Source of the DNA: Hyphomicrobiaceae bacterium UBA2767
Lineage (GTDB): Bacteria > Pseudomonadota > Alphaproteobacteria > Rhizobiales > Methyloligellaceae
Assembly: GCA_002352635.1 (NCBI GenBank)
Contig: DEIT01000140.1
Span: 67,311-85,155, forward strand
Direction of reading: 5' to 3'
DNA length: 17,845 nt
Below the pieces are notes generated by a model. It did no database searches. It was not told where the DNA came from and saw only the letters and a list, made by a program, of their open reading frames with translations. Of this stretch, positions 13,691 to 17,845 are shown in pieces (position 1 is the stretch's first letter; every line of letters begins with the position of its first letter). Made by a program: the position numbers and the translations under genes.

Positions 13691-15222
13691 TGGATATCCG
13701 CGCCGCAGAAATCTCCTCGATCCTGAAGGAGCAAATAAAAAACTTTGGCAAGGAGGCGGAGGTCTCCGAGATCGGGCAGGTGTTGTCGGTTGGTGACGGC
13801 ATCGCACGCGTCTATGGCCTCGACAACGTCCAGGCCGGCGAGATGGTCGAATTTCCCGGTGGCATTGCCGGAATGGCCCTCAATCTCGAGGTCGACAATG
13901 TCGGCATCGTGATCTTCGGCGACGACCGGGACATCAAGGAAGGCGACACCGTCAAGCGGACCGGTGCCATCGTCGAGGTTCCCATTGGCAAGGAGTTGCT
14001 GGGACGCGTCGTGGACGGCCTTGGCAATCCGATCGACGGCAAGGGCCCGATCAAGTCCAAGAAAAAATCCCGCGTTGAAGTGAAAGCGCCAGGCATTTTG
14101 CCGCGCAAGTCCGTGCACGAGCCGATGCAGACCGGACTTAAGGCGATCGACGCACTCATCCCCATTGGCCGCGGCCAGCGAGAGCTCATTATTGGCGACC
14201 GGCAGACTGGCAAGACCGCGGTCATTCTCGATGCCATACTGAACCAGAAGTCGATCAACGATGGCGGGGATGAGAGCAAGAAGCTCTATTGCGTTTATGT
14301 GGCCGTTGGGCAGAAGCGTTCCACTGTCGCCCAGTTCGTGAAGACGCTTGAGGAACACGGCGCGCTTGAATATTCCGTCGTCGTCGCGGCAACCGCTTCA
14401 GAACCGGCACCGCTGCAGTTTCTCGCGCCTTACGCCGGCTGCACTATGGGTGAATTCTTCCGCGACAACGGCATGCACGCGCTCATCGCCTACGATGACC
14501 TTTCAAAACAGGCCGTGGCCTACCGGCAAATGTCGCTGTTGCTGCGTCGCCCGCCGGGACGTGAGGCCTACCCGGGTGATGTTTTCTATCTCCATTCCAG
14601 GTTGCTCGAACGCGCCGCCAAACTGAACGAAAATCATGGTGGGGGCTCGCTCACCGCACTTCCGGTTGTGGAAACCCAGGCCAACGACGTGTCGGCATAC
14701 ATACCGACCAATGTGATCTCGATTACCGACGGCCAGATATTCCTTGAGACCGACCTGTTCTACCAGGGCATCCGCCCGGCGGTGAATGTGGGTCTCTCTG
14801 TGAGCCGCGTGGGTTCCGCTGCACAGGTCAAGGCAATGAGGCAAGTCGCCGGAGCGATCAAGGGCGAGCTCGCCCAGTATCGTGAAATGGCTGCCTTTGC
14901 GCAGTTCGGTTCAGACCTGGATGCTGCAACCCAGCGCATGCTCGCTCGCGGTGAAAGGCTAACGGAATTGCTGAAACAATCGCAATTCTCACCAATGACC
15001 GTGGATGAGCAGGTTGTTGCGATTTATTCCGGCACGCGCGGTTACCTTGATGACGTACCGGTTTCGGCTATAGGCCGATTTGAGGAAGAGCTGTTGCGGC
15101 ATCTCAAGGACAAGCATGCCGTCGTGCTCGAGGCAATCCGGTCATCGGGCGAGCTCGATGACAAGACTGAAGAGAAACTCAAAAAGGCGCTCGACGCCTT
15201 TGCGAAATCCTTCGCGGCTTAA
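13690..15222 (+). CDS. atpA: F1F0 ATP synthase subunit alpha
   Basis: The non-catalytic nucleotide-binding subunit of F1, three copies alternating with beta. It has 510 residues, full length. The N-terminal beta-barrel contains QVLSVGDGIARVYGL (30-44). The Walker A motif is GDRQTGKT (169-176), with the Gln before the lysine that is typical of alpha. SVSRVGSAAQ holds R373, the arginine finger that reaches into the catalytic site of beta. LLRRPPGREAYPGDVFYLHS and the long helical C-terminal domain are intact. Translation starts inside the atpH stop (TGATG overlap), preceded by AGAGGT. No missing residue was noticed. Confidence 0.98.
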   Translation: MDIRAAEISSILKEQIKNFGKEAEVSEIGQVLSVGDGIARVYGLDNVQAGEMVEFPGGIAGMALNLEVDNVGIVIFGDDRDIKEGDTVKRTGAIVEVPIGKELLGRVVDGLGNPIDGKGPIKSKKKSRVEVKAPGILPRKSVHEPMQTGLKAIDALIPIGRGQRELIIGDRQTGKTAVILDAILNQKSINDGGDESKKLYCVYVAVGQKRSTVAQFVKTLEEHGALEYSVVVAATASEPAPLQFLAPYAGCTMGEFFRDNGMHALIAYDDLSKQAVAYRQMSLLLRRPPGREAYPGDVFYLHSRLLERAAKLNENHGGGSLTALPVVETQANDVSAYIPTNVISITDGQIFLETDLFYQGIRPAVNVGLSVSRVGSAAQVKAMRQVAGAIKGELAQYREMAAFAQFGSDLDAATQRMLARGERLTELLKQSQFSPMTVDEQVVAIYSGTRGYLDDVPVSAIGRFEEELLRHLKDKHAVVLEAIRSSGELDDKTEEKLKKALDAFAKSFAA

Positions 15223-15249
15223 CGAAACGGGCAGGCAGGAACAAGCCCC

Positions 15250-16140
15250 ATGGCGTCTCTTAAAGACCTCCGCAACCGGATCGTCAGTGTCAAGGCGACC
15301 CAGAAAATCACCAAGGCCATGCAAATGGTGGCGGCGGCCAAACTGCGCCGCGCGCAGGAGGCTGCAGAGGCGGCACGGCCCTATGCGGAACGCATGGACC
15401 AGGTACTGGCCAATCTCGGGCAGCGGGTCTCGGCGCAGGAAGGCGCGTCACCGCTACTGGTTGGCACGGGTTCGGAGCAGGTGCACCTGCTCGTGGTCGC
15501 CACTGCCGAGCGTGGCTTGTGCGGCGGCTTCAATGGCAATATTGCGCGTCTTGCCCGCGAGCATGCGCGTCGGCTTCTTGATGGCGGTAAAACGGTCAAG
15601 ATACTCTGTGTCGGGCGCAAGGGCCGCGACGCGCTGCGCCGGGACATGAGCTCTAACATCATCGATCTGATTGACCTACGCGGCATACGCGCCGTCGGTT
15701 TTGAGAATGCTGACGAGATCGGCCAGCGTGTGCTGGAGATGTTTACCAATGGCGAGTTCGACGTTTGCACGTTGTTCTTTTCCGAATTCCAGTCGATCCT
15801 GACGCAAGCGCCAACTGCCCTACAGCTCATCCCGGCCAAGTTGCCGGAAGCGGACGAGGAGGCAGGTGCCGGCAGCGGTCCCCAAGCTGCCTACGAGTGT
15901 GAGCCGGATGAGGAAGAAATCCTGGCCGAATTGCTGCCGCTTAATCTCTCAACTCAGATTTATCGCGGCCTGCTTGAGAACGCGGCCAGTGAACAGGGCG
16001 CACGCATGACCGCCATGGACAGTGCGACGCGCAATGCCGGTGACATGATTGACGACCTGACGCTGCACTACAACCGCACGCGTCAGGCACAGATTACCAA
16101 GGAATTGATTGAAATCGTTTCGGGCGCGGAAGCGCTCTAG
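15250..16140 (+). CDS. atpG: F1F0 ATP synthase subunit gamma
   Basis: The central rotor shaft of F1, with the two long terminal helices that form the coiled coil inside the head. It has 296 residues. The N-terminal helix MASLKDLRNRIVSVKATQKI with KAMQMVAAAKLRRAQ and the C-terminal helix containing RMTAMDSATRNAGDMIDDL are both signature segments. The central Rossmann-like domain holds ERGLCGGFNGNI. An acidic loop (AGSGPQAAYECEPDEEE, about 211-227) sits where alphaproteobacterial gamma subunits vary. It starts 27 bp after atpA, with AGGA upstream, and ends 21 bp before atpD. Confidence 0.97.
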   Translation: MASLKDLRNRIVSVKATQKITKAMQMVAAAKLRRAQEAAEAARPYAERMDQVLANLGQRVSAQEGASPLLVGTGSEQVHLLVVATAERGLCGGFNGNIARLAREHARRLLDGGKTVKILCVGRKGRDALRRDMSSNIIDLIDLRGIRAVGFENADEIGQRVLEMFTNGEFDVCTLFFSEFQSILTQAPTALQLIPAKLPEADEEAGAGSGPQAAYECEPDEEEILAELLPLNLSTQIYRGLLENAASEQGARMTAMDSATRNAGDMIDDLTLHYNRTRQAQITKELIEIVSGAEAL

Positions 16141-16161
16141 AAGCACCTGAAGGGTAGAGCA

Positions 16162-17589
16162 ATGGCGAAGAAGAAACAGGCAGGCCGCGTTACACAGGTT
16201 ATGGGCGCCGTCGTTGATGTGCAGTTCGATGAACATTTGCCGGCGATCCTGAACGCGTTGGAAACCGACAACCAGGGCAACCGGCTGGTTCTGGAAGTGG
16301 CCCAGCATCTTGGCGAGAACACGGTGCGAACAGTCGCCATGGATTCCTCTGAAGGACTCGTGCGTGGCCAGGAAGTGGTGGATACGGGCGACTCTATCAC
16401 GGTGCCGGTGGGCGATGAAACACTCGGACGCATCATGAACGTCATCGGCGAGCCGGTGGACGAAGCGGGCCCCGTGAAAACCAAGGAAAGACGCGGTATT
16501 CATCAGCCTGCTCCTGCTTTCATCGAACAGTCGACGGAATCTGAAATTCTGATTACCGGCATCAAGGTCGTGGACCTGCTTGCACCCTATGCCAAAGGCG
16601 GCAAGATCGGCCTGTTCGGCGGTGCCGGTGTCGGCAAGACGGTGCTCATCATGGAGCTCATCAACAACATCGCGAAGGGACATGGTGGCTACTCGGTATT
16701 TGCCGGTGTGGGCGAGCGCACGCGCGAGGGAAACGATCTTTATTGGGAAATGATCGAGTCCGGCGTGAACCAGGAAGGCGGCGGCGGCAATTCGAAATGC
16801 GCCCTGGTGTACGGGCAGATGAACGAACCTCCAGGCGCGCGCGCGCGGGTTGGCTTGTCGGGCTTGACCGTTGCCGAGCATTTCCGCGATCAGGGCCAGG
16901 ATGTGTTGTTCTTCGTGGATAACATCTTTCGTTTCACCCAGGCCGGCTCGGAAGTCTCGGCGTTGTTGGGTCGCATTCCGTCTGCGGTGGGTTACCAGCC
17001 CACACTTGCAACCGACATGGGGACGCTGCAAGAGCGCATCACCTCGACGTCGAAAGGTTCTGTCACCTCGGTCCAGGCCATTTATGTGCCTGCGGACGAC
17101 CTGACAGATCCCGCACCTGCGACCTCATTCGCGCACCTTGACGCAACAACCGTGCTCTCACGGCAAATCGCAGAAAAAGGCATCTACCCGGCAGTCGACC
17201 CGCTTGATTCAACCTCGCGCGTGCTGGAACCGCGCGTCGTCGGCGAAGAGCATTATGCAATTGCCCGGCAGGTGCAGGAAATCCTGCAGCGCTACAAGGC
17301 GCTCCAGGACATTATCGCCATTCTCGGCATGGACGAGTTGTCGGAAGATGACAAGCTTACCGTTGCGCGTGCGCGCAAGATTGAGCGCTTCCTCAGCCAG
17401 CCATTCCATGTCGCCGAAGTATTCACAGGTTCACCCGGTGTGTTGGTCGATCTTGCGGACACAATCCGCGGGTTCAAGGGCCTGTGCGACGGTGACTTTG
17501 ACCATCTGCCAGAGCAGGCTTTTTACATGGTTGGCACCATCGACGAGGCCATGAAGAAAGCCGAAGTGTTGGCTGCGGAAGCGGCTTAG
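16162..17589 (+). CDS. atpD: F1F0 ATP synthase subunit beta (catalytic)
   Basis: The catalytic subunit of F1, which makes or hydrolyses ATP. It has 475 residues. Visible sites: Walker A GGAGVGKT (153-160, K159), the GERTREG segment (184-190) with catalytic glutamate E185, QMNEPPGARARVGLSGLTVA (219-238), and the DELSEDD motif (391-397) in the C-terminal lever that contacts gamma and epsilon. Its short basic N-terminus MAKKKQAGRVTQV lacks the long Ala-rich extension seen in some rhizobial homologues. AAGGG lies 7 nt before ATG 16162. No departure from the family pattern was noticed. Confidence 0.98.
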   Translation: MAKKKQAGRVTQVMGAVVDVQFDEHLPAILNALETDNQGNRLVLEVAQHLGENTVRTVAMDSSEGLVRGQEVVDTGDSITVPVGDETLGRIMNVIGEPVDEAGPVKTKERRGIHQPAPAFIEQSTESEILITGIKVVDLLAPYAKGGKIGLFGGAGVGKTVLIMELINNIAKGHGGYSVFAGVGERTREGNDLYWEMIESGVNQEGGGGNSKCALVYGQMNEPPGARARVGLSGLTVAEHFRDQGQDVLFFVDNIFRFTQAGSEVSALLGRIPSAVGYQPTLATDMGTLQERITSTSKGSVTSVQAIYVPADDLTDPAPATSFAHLDATTVLSRQIAEKGIYPAVDPLDSTSRVLEPRVVGEEHYAIARQVQEILQRYKALQDIIAILGMDELSEDDKLTVARARKIERFLSQPFHVAEVFTGSPGVLVDLADTIRGFKGLCDGDFDHLPEQAFYMVGTIDEAMKKAEVLAAEAA

Positions 17590-17612
17590 CACCAAAAGGA
17601 TCCTGAACTGCA

Positions 17613-17845
17613 ATGGCCGATACGTTCACATTTGAGCTGGTTTCACCCGAGCGGCTGCTGATCTCCGAGGATGTTGAAAGCGTCGTCGTACCGGGTTCGG
17701 AAGGTGACTTTCAGGTGCTGCCACAACACGCGCCTGTGCTCGCCACGCTCAGGGCAGGACTGTTGGACGTGGTGTTGCCTGGTGGCAAGGAGCGGCGCAT
17801 TTTCGTGCGCGGTGGCTTTGCCGAAGCGGGACCTGAAAGCCTTAC
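17613..17845 (+). CDS. atpC: F1F0 ATP synthase subunit epsilon (C-terminal part outside window)
   Basis: The rotor-foot subunit that joins gamma to the c-ring and can inhibit hydrolysis. 77 complete codons are visible: MADTFTFELVSPERLLISED, then the beta-sandwich domain signature VVPGSEGDFQVLPQHAPVLA and FVRGGFAEAGPESL. The window ends before the rest of the protein, so whether the regulatory helical hairpin is present cannot be judged. ATG 17613 is 23 bp after the atpD stop, with AAGGA about 12 nt upstream. Confidence 0.95.
   Translation, partial: MADTFTFELVSPERLLISEDVESVVVPGSEGDFQVLPQHAPVLATLRAGLLDVVLPGGKERRIFVRGGFAEAGPESL

Noticed and set aside
13381..14358. 325-codon minus-strand open frame across atpH and atpA
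   Set aside because: Antisense shadow of two well-identified genes, with no domain or ribosome binding site of its own.
15949..17031. 360-codon minus-strand open frame across atpG and atpD
   Set aside because: It overlaps two essential, motif-complete genes in antisense and spans their junction; it is a product of GC-rich codon bias.
13130..17845. Missing F0 genes as evidence of a deleted or unusual ATP synthase
   Set aside because: Separate F1 and F0 operons are normal in alphaproteobacteria.

Overview
The window is a gene-dense, GC-rich chromosomal segment from an alphaproteobacterium, most likely of the Rhizobiales (Hyphomicrobiales). Three things point there: an F1-only ATP synthase operon (atpHAGDC without the F0 genes, which alphaproteobacteria keep at a separate locus), the run xerC - small transaldolase - priA - atp, and family-specific sequence in the class IV aminotransferase and the L,D-transpeptidase. 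These are recognition calls made without a database search. No tRNA, rRNA, CRISPR array, insertion sequence or prophage gene is visible.

Layout. Positions 1-9627 are read almost entirely from the minus strand. From left to right they hold: a methyl-accepting chemotaxis protein whose C-terminal end runs off the left edge; an M20-family amidohydrolase; a BCAT-fold aminotransferase; a DUF3750 envelope protein; a DadA/glycine-oxidase-like FAD oxidoreductase; a small secreted cysteine-containing protein; an L,D-transpeptidase with a peptidoglycan-binding domain; XerC; and a TalC-type transaldolase. A short divergent region (9628-9717) separates these from the plus-strand half: priA, an EamA-family (DMT) transporter, then atpH-atpA-atpG-atpD-atpC, with atpC cut by the right edge.

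How the genes may work together. atpHAGDC encodes the five subunits of the catalytic F1 sector, with overlaps or gaps under 30 bp, and is one operon. XerC (dimer resolution) and PriA (replication restart) are chromosome-maintenance genes. The transaldolase belongs to the pentose phosphate pathway. The DUF3750, aminotransferase and amidohydrolase genes are close and co-oriented and could form one transcript. The oxidoreductase follows the small secreted protein by 24 bp. Aminotransferase, amidohydrolase and amine oxidoreductase together suggest amino-acid or N-acyl-amino-acid catabolism; their substrates cannot be read from sequence.

Several minus-strand starts were moved inward from the longest open frame because a good Shine-Dalgarno sequence sits before an internal ATG (3751, 6107, 7742, 1415). 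The non-coding gaps are all under 300 bp. The clearest promoter candidates are at 6151-6179 and 1536-1564. I saw no convincing intrinsic terminator. Nothing here is plainly a new system. The observations most worth checking are the papain-like motif pattern in DUF3750 with Ser where Cys would be expected, the His/Glu-rich sensor domain of the chemoreceptor, the uncharacterised secreted cysteine protein, and a Pro directly after the PriA Walker A threonine.
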